A stretch of 64,000 bases of DNA, taken from UMGS1601 sp900553335. GTDB lineage: Bacteria > Bacillota > Clostridia > Oscillospirales > Ruminococcaceae. Under the pieces are notes generated by a model. The model was not told the DNA's origin. It saw nothing but the letters and a program-made list of their open reading frames with translations, and searched no databases. The DNA is taken from NCBI GenBank assembly GCA_937920725.1, contig CALEUW010000018.1:1-64000 (forward strand), given 5' to 3'. Positions 1 through 7,074 of this stretch are shown piece by piece (positions within the stretch are counted from its first letter, which is position 1; every line of letters starts with the position of its first letter). The position numbers and the translations under genes were made by a program.

Positions 1-65
1 CTATCACAACAGCAGATGTTGGTATGATCAACAGTCATGCAAAGGCAGTAAAGACACTCTGGTAA
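1..65 (+). CDS. C-terminal end of an unidentified protein (partial)
   Basis: An open frame enters from the left edge and ends at the TAA at 63-65. Its last residues read ITTADVGMINSHAKAVKTLW. A strong intrinsic terminator follows 35 bases later, which supports this being a real gene end. Twenty residues are too few for me to name the family. Confidence 0.55.
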   Translation, partial: ITTADVGMINSHAKAVKTLW

Positions 66-100
66 AATCGTAATTTTACAAAACAGTGTTATAAAACAAA

Positions 101-140
101 ACAGCAGACATCAATTGGTGTCTGCTGTTTTTTGTTTTTA
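101..140 (+). terminator. Rho-independent terminator
   Basis: A perfect 10-bp stem (ACAGCAGACA at 101-110 with TGTCTGCTGT at 119-128, 8-base loop) is followed by a T-rich run. It ends transcription of the gene entering from the left edge. Confidence 0.9.
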
Positions 141-176
141 CATTATTTTACATTGGTGGTATCATATTTATTCGCC

Positions 177-205
177 TTGACATAAAGCAAAGTAATAAGT
201 ATAAT
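177..205 (+). promoter_or_regulatory. Consensus sigma-A promoter for the first LCP gene
   Basis: TTGACA at 177-182 and TATAAT at 200-205 are separated by exactly 17 bases, a full match to the vegetative consensus. It lies about 50 bases upstream of the LCP gene. Confidence 0.9.
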
Positions 206-258
206 TAAATTAATAGAAAATTACATTGAAATTATGCCATAGGTTAATGGGTGATGTT

Positions 259-1425
259 ATGGAAGTGGAAATCAATGAAGAAAATCCTATTGAAAAGAAA
301 AGATGGAGCAGGAAGCGAAAGATAATAACGATTTTGCTAATTATTGTTTCAGCTTTGATTTTTCTTAGTTTAACAGCAGTAGGAATTATTTTTCATTATA
401 TTGGAAAAGTAAATATAATGAAAGACTCGAAGGTTGATGTTGATTCTGCAATAAGCGATTATGCCAAGGAGCTGGAGATTGACACCTCAAACAAAGATAA
501 AAGCGATGTTATCAAGGCTATTGAAGAAAAGCTAGGTGATGAAAAGAGTGACTCATCGGACACTGACAGTGATACTTTAGACAAAGCAAATCAGTCTAAT
601 GTTAATAACTACAATACGATGTCGCTTGATATAATGAGTGATCCAAATGTTTTAAATGTTTTGCTTATAGGTACTGATGCGAGAGATACCTCTGAGCGGG
701 GACGGTCTGACAGCATGATACTAGTATCAATAAATAAGCAGACACAAAAGCTTTTGATGTTTTCGTTTCTCAGGGATATTTATTTGTATATACCGGGTGT
801 TGAGTCAACACGGCTTAACCATTCTTATGCATATGGCGGGCCTGAGCTTACAATGCAGACGATTGAGCAGAATTTTGGAATAGAAATAGACAAATATGTT
901 CAGGTCAACTTTTATTCGTTCATCGAGGTCGTTGATGCAGTAGGCGGAGTGGATTTAACAGTTACCGATGATGAGGCAAAGCTTATTAACGACTATTTAG
1001 GTGAGATAAATAAGCTTGTCAAAGATAAGAAGGGAGCTGATAAGCTGAGCGGTGGAGGAAATCTTCATTTGAATGGAAAGCAGGCTCTTTGCTATGCGAG
1101 AATTCGGTATATAGGAACTGATTTTGCACGAACACGCCGTCAGCGAGACGTTTTAAATCAAGTTATTGAAAAGGTCAGAAACATGAGTCTGGGAGAGCTT
1201 TCCGACTTTTTGGATATAACGCTGCCGATGGTTACAACAAATCTCTCGGAGAGCGAAATTTTTTCATTCCTTATAAATGCAAACGAGTATTCAAATTATA
1301 CGAGAATTGCTGACAGTATTCCGCTCAAAGGAACATATAATTTTATGACAGTAAGGGGAATGAGCGTTATAGGAGTTGATTTTGCAGCAAATATAAACGT
1401 ATTGCGAAAAGAAATATACAACTAA
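259..1425 (+). CDS. LytR-CpsA-Psr (LCP) family wall glycopolymer transferase, paralog 1
   Basis: LCP proteins transfer lipid-linked glycopolymers such as teichoic acids or capsule onto peptidoglycan at the outer face of the membrane. This copy has a short basic cytoplasmic tail, one membrane helix at about residues 22-45, an acidic linker and an LCP domain at about residues 131-300. The domain carries the hallmark blocks LLIGTDARD, GRSDSMILVS, FLRDIYLYIPG, RLNHSYAYGG and ARIRYIGTDFARTRRQRD, whose arginines and aspartates bind the pyrophosphate lipid. I chose ATG 259 because GGTGAT precedes it. A TTG at 226 and an ATG at 247 are in frame but have poorer ribosome binding sites. It has its own consensus promoter. 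Two more LCP genes lie at 16421 and 21973; this one lacks their long cytoplasmic tails. Confidence 0.93.
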   Translation: MEVEINEENPIEKKRWSRKRKIITILLIIVSALIFLSLTAVGIIFHYIGKVNIMKDSKVDVDSAISDYAKELEIDTSNKDKSDVIKAIEEKLGDEKSDSSDTDSDTLDKANQSNVNNYNTMSLDIMSDPNVLNVLLIGTDARDTSERGRSDSMILVSINKQTQKLLMFSFLRDIYLYIPGVESTRLNHSYAYGGPELTMQTIEQNFGIEIDKYVQVNFYSFIEVVDAVGGVDLTVTDDEAKLINDYLGEINKLVKDKKGADKLSGGGNLHLNGKQALCYARIRYIGTDFARTRRQRDVLNQVIEKVRNMSLGELSDFLDITLPMVTTNLSESEIFSFLINANEYSNYTRIADSIPLKGTYNFMTVRGMSVIGVDFAANINVLRKEIYN

Positions 1426-1431
1426 ATTAAG

Positions 1432-1536
1432 ATGTCCTCCGCCTCTATGGGCGGTGGGTTCCGCTTAATTTTTTCAGCGGTGGGATAGAGTTTCCTCGCT
1501 GAAAACCATTAATAACGGGGCTGTACCCTTATTGAA
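1432..1536 (+). repeat. Structured intergenic repeat, copy A
   Basis: This copy begins ATGTCC and ends TTATTGAA. It folds into three hairpins: CCGCC/GGCGG at 1439-1454, TTTTCAGCG/CGCTGAAAA at 1471-1505, and AATAAcGGG/CCCTTATT at 1511-1533. The same start, end and final hairpin recur at 6978-7028, 40440-40483 and 40688-40807 with base changes that keep pairing. It sits between the LCP gene and the thioesterase. Its function is unknown; a small RNA or a mobile structured repeat are both possible. Confidence 0.65.
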
Positions 1537-1568
1537 CCGGTAATAAAGTATTGAAAGGTTGAGCGAGG

Positions 1569-2012
1569 ATGAGTAAGATAAAAAACTATGAGCGAAAAGC
1601 GTATTATTATGAAACTGACGCAATGAGGATAGTACATCATTCAAATTACATCAGGTGGTTTGAAGAGGCGAGAATCTGGTGGCTTGATCTTATCGGATTC
1701 GGATATGATAAAATGGAGAGTGAGGGTGTTATGATCCCTGTCTTATCGGTAAACTGTAAGTATCATTTCCCTGTGCGATTTAATGACAAGTTCAGAGTTT
1801 GTCTAATGATAACGGAATTTAACGGAGTGAGGTTTAAGGTAGTTTATAAGCTTTATAACGACACAACCGGAAAGCTTTCTGCTGAGGGAGAAAGCACTCA
1901 TTGTTTTGTTACATTTGATATGAAACCTATAAGAACAAAAACAACTCATCCTGAAATATACAGAGTTTTTAAAGACGCTGAGGGAAGAAAGGATTGGTAT
2001 GAAAATGAGTGA
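1569..2012 (+). CDS. Acyl-CoA thioesterase, hotdog fold (4HBT/YbgC-FadM type)
   Basis: This is a 147-residue single-domain hotdog protein, the usual length for the family. The N-terminal block YYYETDAMRIVHHSNYIRW matches the catalytic signature of the 4-hydroxybenzoyl-CoA/YbgC group, in which the Asp of TDAMRIVHHSNY and the adjacent helix act on the thioester. Such enzymes hydrolyse short acyl-CoAs in the cytosol; the actual substrate cannot be told from sequence. The 3' end overlaps the start of the adenosylhomocysteinase gene by 14 bases, so the two are probably co-transcribed and translationally coupled. No clear promoter was seen between copy A of the structured repeat and this gene. Confidence 0.85.
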   Translation: MSKIKNYERKAYYYETDAMRIVHHSNYIRWFEEARIWWLDLIGFGYDKMESEGVMIPVLSVNCKYHFPVRFNDKFRVCLMITEFNGVRFKVVYKLYNDTTGKLSAEGESTHCFVTFDMKPIRTKTTHPEIYRVFKDAEGRKDWYENE

Positions 2013-3249
2013 AATAAGAAATGAAGAGCTATGGCAAAGCGGAGATATTAAAATTGATTGGGTAAAAGCTAATATGCCGCTTTTGCGTTCTATTGAAGAG
2101 GAGTTTCTAGTAGACAAGCCGTTTGATGGCTATAAGATAGCATTGTCAGTTCACCTCGAAGCAAAGACGGCATATCTTTGTAAGGTTTTGGCGGCAGGCG
2201 GTGCCCAAATGTATGTAACAGGGTCAAATCCTTTATCAACACAAGATGATGTTGCGGCAGCTTTGGTTCATTCCGGGCTTAATGTTTTTGCATGGTACGG
2301 TGCTACCGATGAGGAGTATCATCGTCACATTGAAAGCGTTATAAAGGTAGGCCCTAATATCATAATTGATGACGGCGGAGATCTCGTTAATCTTATCCAT
2401 AATGAATATCCTGAGCTTATCCCAAACGTTATAGGAGGCTGTGAGGAAACAACTACAGGAATTATTCGTCTTATAGCTATGAATAAGCAGGGCGCTTTGA
2501 AGTTTCCTATGGTGCTTGTAAACAATGCAGACTGCAAGCATCTTTTTGACAATCGCTACGGAACAGGTCAGAGTGTTTGGGACGGAATAAACAGAACAAC
2601 AAACCTTATTGTTGCAGGTAAAAACGTAGTAGTCGCAGGCTATGGCTGGTGCGGAAAGGGTGTTGCAATGAGAGCAAAAGGCTTAGGTGCATCTGTTATA
2701 GTGACTGAGGTTGATCCTATTAAGGCTATGGAAGCTGTTATGGACGGTTTTAAGGTTATGAAAATGGAGGAGGCTGCAAAAGTAGGCGATTTCTTTGTGA
2801 CGGTAACGGGCTGTAAGGATGTAATCTGCGAAAAGTCGTTTTTGAATATGAAAGACGGAGCGATTATGTGTAACGCAGGTCATTTTGATTGTGAGGTTGA
2901 TGTTGCAGGACTTAAAGATTTAGCTGTGGAAACAAAGCTTGCAAGAAATAACATTCAAGGCTATAAGCTTTCTAACGGAAACTGGTTATATGTAATTGCT
3001 GAGGGAAGGCTTGTTAATCTCGCGGCAGGTGACGGACATCCGGCAGAAATTATGGATATGTCATTTGCGATTCAGGCTCTTTCAGCACAGTATTTGGTAA
3101 AAAACAAAGACAAGCTTGAAAGCATGGTAATAGACGTTCCCGATGAGATAGATAAAGAGGTTGCAAACAGAAAGCTCAAATTCTGGGGACTGAGTATAGA
3201 TAAGCTTACGGATGAGCAGGAAAAGTACCTAAACTCGTGGGAAGGGTAG
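1999..3249 (+). CDS. ahcY: Adenosylhomocysteinase (S-adenosylhomocysteine hydrolase)
   Basis: The enzyme splits S-adenosylhomocysteine, the by-product of SAM methyl transfer, into adenosine and homocysteine using tightly bound NAD. At 416 residues it is of normal bacterial/archaeal length. Conserved blocks are HLEAKTAYL near residue 55, the DDGGD loop, GGCEETTTG (substrate binding), NADCKHLFDNRYGTGQS, and the Rossmann motif VVVAGYGWCGKGVA. The end has LAAGDGHPAEIMDMSF. I kept ATG 1999, preceded by AAAGGA; the in-frame ATG at 2005 is an alternative. It overlaps the thioesterase stop. The window also encodes several SAM-dependent methyltransferases whose by-product this enzyme would clear. Confidence 0.95.
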   Translation: MKMSEIRNEELWQSGDIKIDWVKANMPLLRSIEEEFLVDKPFDGYKIALSVHLEAKTAYLCKVLAAGGAQMYVTGSNPLSTQDDVAAALVHSGLNVFAWYGATDEEYHRHIESVIKVGPNIIIDDGGDLVNLIHNEYPELIPNVIGGCEETTTGIIRLIAMNKQGALKFPMVLVNNADCKHLFDNRYGTGQSVWDGINRTTNLIVAGKNVVVAGYGWCGKGVAMRAKGLGASVIVTEVDPIKAMEAVMDGFKVMKMEEAAKVGDFFVTVTGCKDVICEKSFLNMKDGAIMCNAGHFDCEVDVAGLKDLAVETKLARNNIQGYKLSNGNWLYVIAEGRLVNLAAGDGHPAEIMDMSFAIQALSAQYLVKNKDKLESMVIDVPDEIDKEVANRKLKFWGLSIDKLTDEQEKYLNSWEG

Positions 3250-3264
3250 AGTGTTTTTAACAAA

Positions 3265-3548
3265 AATACTCCTTGTAAATTGAGGAGTATTTAGTCTGTA
3301 GAAAAGTCTTGCAGTAAATCAAAAGAGGGGACGCTTTCACTTGCAAAGCGTCCCCTCTTTTACAACAGTCCACCGGACTGTTGTAAAATTCACCCCTTGA
3401 AAAGCGCTTTGGAAAAGAAATTTCGCCGTCTGCGAGCGGCGACCAAGGCTCTGCCTTTGGAAACCGCAAGCTTTTGAAAAAGCTTGACCAAAACTTTTAT
3501 TTTGGGCTTTTAGACAATCTGAATGCTCCTTGTAAAATAAGGAGCATT
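3265..3548. repeat. Block of stacked hairpins between ahcY and the split permease genes
   Basis: This gene-free stretch is almost entirely inverted repeats. AATACTCC/GGAGTATT (3265-3291) ends ahcY. A 16-bp perfect hairpin follows (3322-3360), then TACAACAGTCC/GGACTGTTGTA (3361-3385, sharing Ts with its neighbour). Next come CGCCG/CGGCG (3424-3441), CCAAGGC/GCCTTTGG (3443-3460) and a self-complementary AAGCTTTT stretch near 3468-3485. The block closes with AATGCTCC/GGAGCATT (3522-3548), which closely resembles the first hairpin. The two similar outer hairpins frame the block like a terminator that was duplicated or split by inserted repeat DNA. No coding frame stands out. Confidence 0.7.
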
Positions 3549-3919
3549 TATTTTTTTCTCTTTTTATATTTCTTGAACAGCATATATGCGCCTGTGAGCG
3601 TTATAAACCCTCCGAAAAGACGTGATAAAAGATCGGTATTGATACTTATTGCTATCAGAGAAAAAGCAAGTGCAAAAATGCAGCCGGTTATTAGTGACGG
3701 CAATACTTTTTTCCATTCGACAAGCTTGTTTTTGGTGTGAAAGATAAGACTTAATGCGGCTATCGGCAAAAAGAAAATAAGGTTTACTCCCTGTGCCTCC
3801 AACTGATTTGTTCCGTTAAACAGAGTTAGGTATAAAATTAATATCATGCCTCCGCCAAGTCCTAGAGAGGCGAGGATTCCCGTAATAAAAGAAACAGCAA
3901 ATATTATTATCAAATTCAT
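3548..3919 (-). CDS. Half-size TauE/SafE (TSUP) family membrane permease, C-terminal half
   Basis: TSUP permeases export small anions such as sulfite, sulfonates or organosulfur compounds and normally hold two homologous halves in about 250 residues. This 123-residue protein is one half: four predicted membrane helices with the glycine-rich repeat signature GILASLGLGGGMILIL near the N-terminus. Its start codon overlaps the stop of the neighbouring half gene by ATGA, so the two are translationally coupled and probably form one heterodimeric transporter. The substrate is unknown. Compare the full-length TSUP gene at 10255-11025. Confidence 0.8.
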   Translation of the reverse strand: MNLIIIFAVSFITGILASLGLGGGMILILYLTLFNGTNQLEAQGVNLIFFLPIAALSLIFHTKNKLVEWKKVLPSLITGCIFALAFSLIAISINTDLLSRLFGGFITLTGAYMLFKKYKKRKK

Positions 3920-4278
3920 TTAAAGATCATCCTCAATCCCGAAACAATAAGCATGACGGCAAATAATGTTTTTAATATTTCGGGTTTTGTTTTTTTCAAA
4001 ATATAAGCTCCTACTGCTGCTCCCAAAAGACCGAACGGAACATATTTAAGAGAAGCGACAAGCGGAACGCTTCCTTTAAACAAATATACGCAAAGACTTA
4101 CTATACTCAAAATAACAGTGATAGATATAGATGTAGCTTGAGCTTTTTTCTGGTCAAAGCCTGCATGGGTCAAAAGGGGAACGACCATAATACCTCCACC
4201 CGAACCAAAAAGTCCGTTTGCAATTCCAGCAAGCGCTCCGACAAAATAAAAATAGTATTTTTTAAAAAATCTTTTCAT
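3916..4278 (-). CDS. Half-size TauE/SafE (TSUP) family membrane permease, N-terminal half
   Basis: This 120-residue partner of the downstream half permease has the N-half signature ALAGIANGLFGSGGGIMVVPLL followed by QATSISITVIL, and four predicted membrane helices. It is translated first and ends in the ATGA overlap with the second half. The Shine-Dalgarno region upstream is weak. A terminator at 4334-4355 separates it from the rpsP-khpA operon, so it may depend on read-through or a promoter I could not identify. A sequencing frameshift splitting one gene is less likely, because each half has its own clean start or stop and the overlap is the standard coupling type. Confidence 0.8.
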   Translation of the reverse strand: MKRFFKKYYFYFVGALAGIANGLFGSGGGIMVVPLLTHAGFDQKKAQATSISITVILSIVSLCVYLFKGSVPLVASLKYVPFGLLGAAVGAYILKKTKPEILKTLFAVMLIVSGLRMIFK

Positions 4279-4333
4279 ATAAAAAATTGTTTGCAGTCTT
4301 TGTTTTTTTATTCGGGAAAACCGGCAAAAAAAT

Positions 4334-4355
4334 AAGGACGCACTTTAGCGTCCTT
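4334..4355 (-). terminator. Terminator of the ylxM-ffh-rpsP-khpA operon
   Basis: AAGGACGC (4334-4341) pairs with GCGTCCTT (4348-4355). Read on the minus strand the stem is followed by ATTTTTTTG, a good intrinsic terminator just after khpA. Confidence 0.85.
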
Positions 4356-4380
4356 TGTTTTGTATGTTGGGCAACTCGAA

Positions 4381-4614
4381 TTAGTCTATTTCCACAAGAA
4401 TTTTTTGATCGTTCTTACTAGCGTATGCTCTCATAACAGTGCGGATAGCCTTAGCTATTCTGCCTTGTTTGCCGATCACTCTGCCCATATCGCCCTCTGC
4501 AACGTGAAGATGCAAGGTGATAATACCTTCATCGTTAGGCTCGTCGGTTGTAATAACAATAGAATCCTTATCTTCAACGAGTTCGCAGACGATAGCCTTT
4601 AATAACTCTTCCAT
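4381..4614 (-). CDS. khpA: KH-domain RNA-binding protein KhpA (YlqC)
   Basis: KhpA is a small single-KH-domain RNA-binding protein that pairs with KhpB/Jag and affects cell division and elongation in Gram-positive bacteria. The 77-residue chain contains the KH GxxG loop in GRVIGKQGRIAKAI. Start ATG 4614 was chosen because GGAG lies just upstream; a longer frame reaches 4650 but without a ribosome binding site. It follows rpsP, the standard genome position for this gene. The usual downstream rimM, trmD and rplS are absent. The spacer before it carries two interleaved inverted repeats next to its ribosome binding site (4631-4696). Confidence 0.93.
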   Translation of the reverse strand: MEELLKAIVCELVEDKDSIVITTDEPNDEGIITLHLHVAEGDMGRVIGKQGRIAKAIRTVMRAYASKNDQKILVEID

Positions 4615-4630
4615 TTGTGTACTCTCCTTC

Positions 4631-4696
4631 ACCCACCGTTGTGTTAGCAAGGCAAATAGGTTTGCGCCACTGGTGGGTTTTAAAAGCCTTGCTAAA
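4631..4696 (-). promoter_or_regulatory. Interleaved inverted repeats (possible pseudoknot) upstream of khpA
   Basis: In the rpsP-khpA mRNA, TTAGCAAGGC (4686-4695) can pair with GCCTTGCTAA (4644-4653, 10 bp), and ACCCACC (4672-4678) with GGTGGGT (4631-4637, 7 bp). The arms alternate in order, so both helices together make a pseudoknot. The last arm lies directly before the GAAGGAG of khpA. This could control khpA translation; that role is inference. Confidence 0.6.
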
Positions 4697-4707
4697 CATC
4701 TTAAGAA

Positions 4708-4950
4708 TTAAAGAATGCCATTCTTTTTCAAAAGTGACTTAACTGTTTCTGTTGGCTGTGCGCCGTTAGCGATCCAGCTCTTTGCTTTTTCACCGTCGAT
4801 AGAAACAACGCTTGGCTCCTTAGTCGGATCATAATAACCGATTTCCTCGATAAATCTTCCATCCCTTGGATATCTTGAATCAGCAACTACTACACGATAA
4901 AAAGGTGCCTTCTTAGCTCCCATTCTTCTAAGTCTGATTTTAACTGCCAT
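4708..4950 (-). CDS. rpsP: 30S ribosomal protein S16
   Basis: This 80-residue S16 protein of the small ribosomal subunit opens with the family signature MAVKIRLRRMGAKKAPFYR and continues with VVADSRYPRDGRFIEEIGYYDP. It is needed for 30S assembly. The start is supported by TGGAGGTGAAATAA upstream. It lies between ffh and khpA in an operon of translation and secretion genes. Length and motifs are typical, and nothing is missing. Confidence 0.98.
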   Translation of the reverse strand: MAVKIRLRRMGAKKAPFYRVVVADSRYPRDGRFIEEIGYYDPTKEPSVVSIDGEKAKSWIANGAQPTETVKSLLKKNGIL

Positions 4951-5031
4951 TTATTTCACCTCCATGCATTATTCTAATAGTAATTAATCTATTTTACTCG
5001 GAAAAATCCGTTATAAAAAAGATGTCTTAGA

Positions 5032-6432
5032 TTAAAATCCGGCAAAACCGCTGGGACCGCCCCCTCCGGGCAATCCGCCGCCGAAATTTGACATTCCTTT
5101 GAGCATTGCAGTATTCAGGCGCTTTTTCTTGCCCTTTCCTTTTCCGCCGAATCCAATTTGCTTCATCATTTTATTCATCTGCTCAAACTGCTTTAAAAGC
5201 CTGTTTATGTCTTCAACCTTTGTTCCGCTTCCTGCAGCGATTCTTTTTTTGCGGCTTGGATTTATTATCGACGGCTTTTCACGTTCCTTTATGGTCATTG
5301 AGGAAATTATTGCTTCAAGCCTCTTAAACTGGTTTTCGTCAACATCAATGTCCTTCAGCTTACCTCCTACACCGGGAATCAGTCCAAGCAAGCTTTTTAT
5401 AGATCCCATTTTTTGAATTTGTTTTAGTTGATCTAAAAGATCGTTTAAATCAAATCCCTTTTCCTTGACCTTTTTTGCAAGTTTTTTTGCGTCTTCTTCA
5501 TCGACCGTTTGCTGCGCTTTTTCGATAAGAGTTAAAACATCACCCATGCCAAGTATTCTTGAAGCCATTCTCTCAGGGTGGAACACCTCGAACTCATCGA
5601 GCTTTTCTCCCATTCCAACAAACTTTATCGGTTTACCCGTAACTGATAAAACCGAGAGTGCAGCTCCGCCTCTTGTGTCGGAATCGAGCTTAGTAAGAAT
5701 AACTCCGGTTATTCCAAGCGCTTCATCAAAGCTTGCGGCAACATTGACTGCATCCTGACCGGTCATTGCATCCACAACGAGCATTATCTCGTGCGGAGAA
5801 GCAATTTCCTTGATGTCTTTAAGCTCGTTCATAAGCTCTTCGTCAATATGAAGCCGTCCCGCAGTATCTAAAATAACGAGATCGTTTCCGTGATCTTTAG
5901 CATGAGAAAGAGCGTTTTTTACTATCTTTCTCGGATCGATCTGTCCCAGTTCAAAAACAGGAACCTCTGCCTTTTCACCTACTATTTTAAGCTGCTCAAT
6001 AGCTGCCGGACGGTAAACGTCACAGGCAACCAAAAGCGGGCGTCTTCCTTGTGATTTGAAAAGCTTGGCAAGCTTTGCTGAGTGAGTTGTTTTACCGCTT
6101 CCCTGAAGTCCGCACATCATGATTACACATGGCGGTTTTGAAGGAAAGTGAATTTTTTCTCCCTCGTTTCCCATAAGTGCAATAAGCTCTTCGTTTACGA
6201 TTTTTATAACTTGCTGTGCAGGGGTAAGGCTTTTAGTAACCTCTTCACCGATAGCTCTGTCTGTAACCTTTTTTACAAAGTCCTTTACGACCTTGTAGCT
6301 TACATCTGCTTCAAGCAGAGCCATCTTAACTTCCCGCATTGCGCTTTTTACATCGTCCTCGGACAGTTTACCTTTATTTTTAAGACGTTTGAAAACGCCG
6401 CCTAATTTTTCCGAAAGACCTTCAAACGCCAT
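5032..6432 (-). CDS. ffh: Signal recognition particle protein Ffh (SRP54)
   Basis: Ffh is the GTPase of the signal recognition particle, which binds 4.5S/scRNA and signal sequences and docks with FtsY to deliver membrane proteins. The 466-residue protein has the N domain (1-90), a G domain with GLQGSGKTTHSAKLA (G1), DTAGRLHIDEEL (G3), and TKLDSDTRGG (G4), and a methionine-rich M domain from about residue 300. The M domain ends in a glycine-rich tail (GGGLPGGGGPSG). It lies 15 bases after ylxM, whose product regulates SRP, the conserved Firmicute arrangement. Confidence 0.98.
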   Translation of the reverse strand: MAFEGLSEKLGGVFKRLKNKGKLSEDDVKSAMREVKMALLEADVSYKVVKDFVKKVTDRAIGEEVTKSLTPAQQVIKIVNEELIALMGNEGEKIHFPSKPPCVIMMCGLQGSGKTTHSAKLAKLFKSQGRRPLLVACDVYRPAAIEQLKIVGEKAEVPVFELGQIDPRKIVKNALSHAKDHGNDLVILDTAGRLHIDEELMNELKDIKEIASPHEIMLVVDAMTGQDAVNVAASFDEALGITGVILTKLDSDTRGGAALSVLSVTGKPIKFVGMGEKLDEFEVFHPERMASRILGMGDVLTLIEKAQQTVDEEDAKKLAKKVKEKGFDLNDLLDQLKQIQKMGSIKSLLGLIPGVGGKLKDIDVDENQFKRLEAIISSMTIKEREKPSIINPSRKKRIAAGSGTKVEDINRLLKQFEQMNKMMKQIGFGGKGKGKKKRLNTAMLKGMSNFGGGLPGGGGPSGFAGF

Positions 6433-6447
6433 AGCGTAAACCTCCCT

Positions 6448-6825
6448 TTAATTTTCGCCGAACAAATCTGTGCATTCGTCAAGATAAGAAATCAATGCCT
6501 CGCATCTCGACTGAACGCCTCTTGTATAGCTGATTTTTTTTAATTCCGAAAGCATTAAAGCATTCTGCTCTTTTATGTTAGAGATGATTTCGTTGTATTT
6601 TCGCATTTTCCATAAATGGCCGAGCGAGTTTTCAAGCTCCAACAAGGTTTCTTCTCCGCGCTTAATGCTATCTCTTACCCCTTGACGTGAAATTTGCATA
6701 TTCTCAGCAATTTCTGAAAGGGAAAGATCTTCAAAATAATAAAGTTCAAGAGCATCCTTTTGCTTATCTGTAAGCATAGAGCCGTAAATATCTATAAGAT
6801 ACGCCATATCGAGATTTTTGCTCAT
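6448..6825 (-). CDS. ylxM: YlxM-family SRP-associated DNA-binding-like protein
   Basis: YlxM is a small helix-turn-helix protein with sigma-70 region-4-like fold that is encoded before ffh and modulates SRP GTPase activity in streptococci. The 125-residue product has the HTH stretch LSLSEIAENMQISRQGVRDS and an N-terminal block LLTDKQKDALELYYFEDLS-like (TDKQKDALELYYFED here). Start ATG 6825 was chosen because TAGGAG lies 8 bases upstream; a frame extending to 6888 has no ribosome binding site. It is the first gene of the ylxM-ffh-rpsP-khpA operon. Confidence 0.93.
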   Translation of the reverse strand: MSKNLDMAYLIDIYGSMLTDKQKDALELYYFEDLSLSEIAENMQISRQGVRDSIKRGEETLLELENSLGHLWKMRKYNEIISNIKEQNALMLSELKKISYTRGVQSRCEALISYLDECTDLFGEN

Positions 6826-6878
6826 AAAATACACTCCTAAACCGGTTGCTGTAAAGCAATTATCCTTTACATTTATGT

Positions 6879-6907
6879 ATTGTATCATAAAGCGTATATT
6901 TTGTCAA
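6879..6907 (-). promoter_or_regulatory. Sigma-A promoter of the ylxM-ffh operon
   Basis: On the minus strand TTGACA (6907-6902) and TACAAT (6884-6879) are 17 bases apart, about 55 bases before ylxM. Confidence 0.85.
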
Positions 6908-6977
6908 GAGTAATTTATGCAAAAGTGAGTTTTTTATTATTGTGCTGGAAATTTTCTGAAATGTATGATAATATATA

Positions 6978-7028
6978 TTCAATAAGGGGTGCAGTCCCGT
7001 TATTCAAAGTTTTAAGCGGGGACACCTT
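6978..7028 (-). repeat. Structured intergenic repeat, copy B (short form)
   Basis: On the minus strand this reads GGTGTCC, then AATAACGGG pairing with CCCcTTATT, then TTATTGAA, matching the ends of copy A. The central hairpins of copies A and D are missing, as if deleted. It lies between the divergent ylxM promoter and the aldo/keto reductase gene. Confidence 0.6.
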
Positions 7029-7074
7029 AATTTAGTTATTGAGGTATTGTGATCTTGTGGAAAGGAGAGAAACT

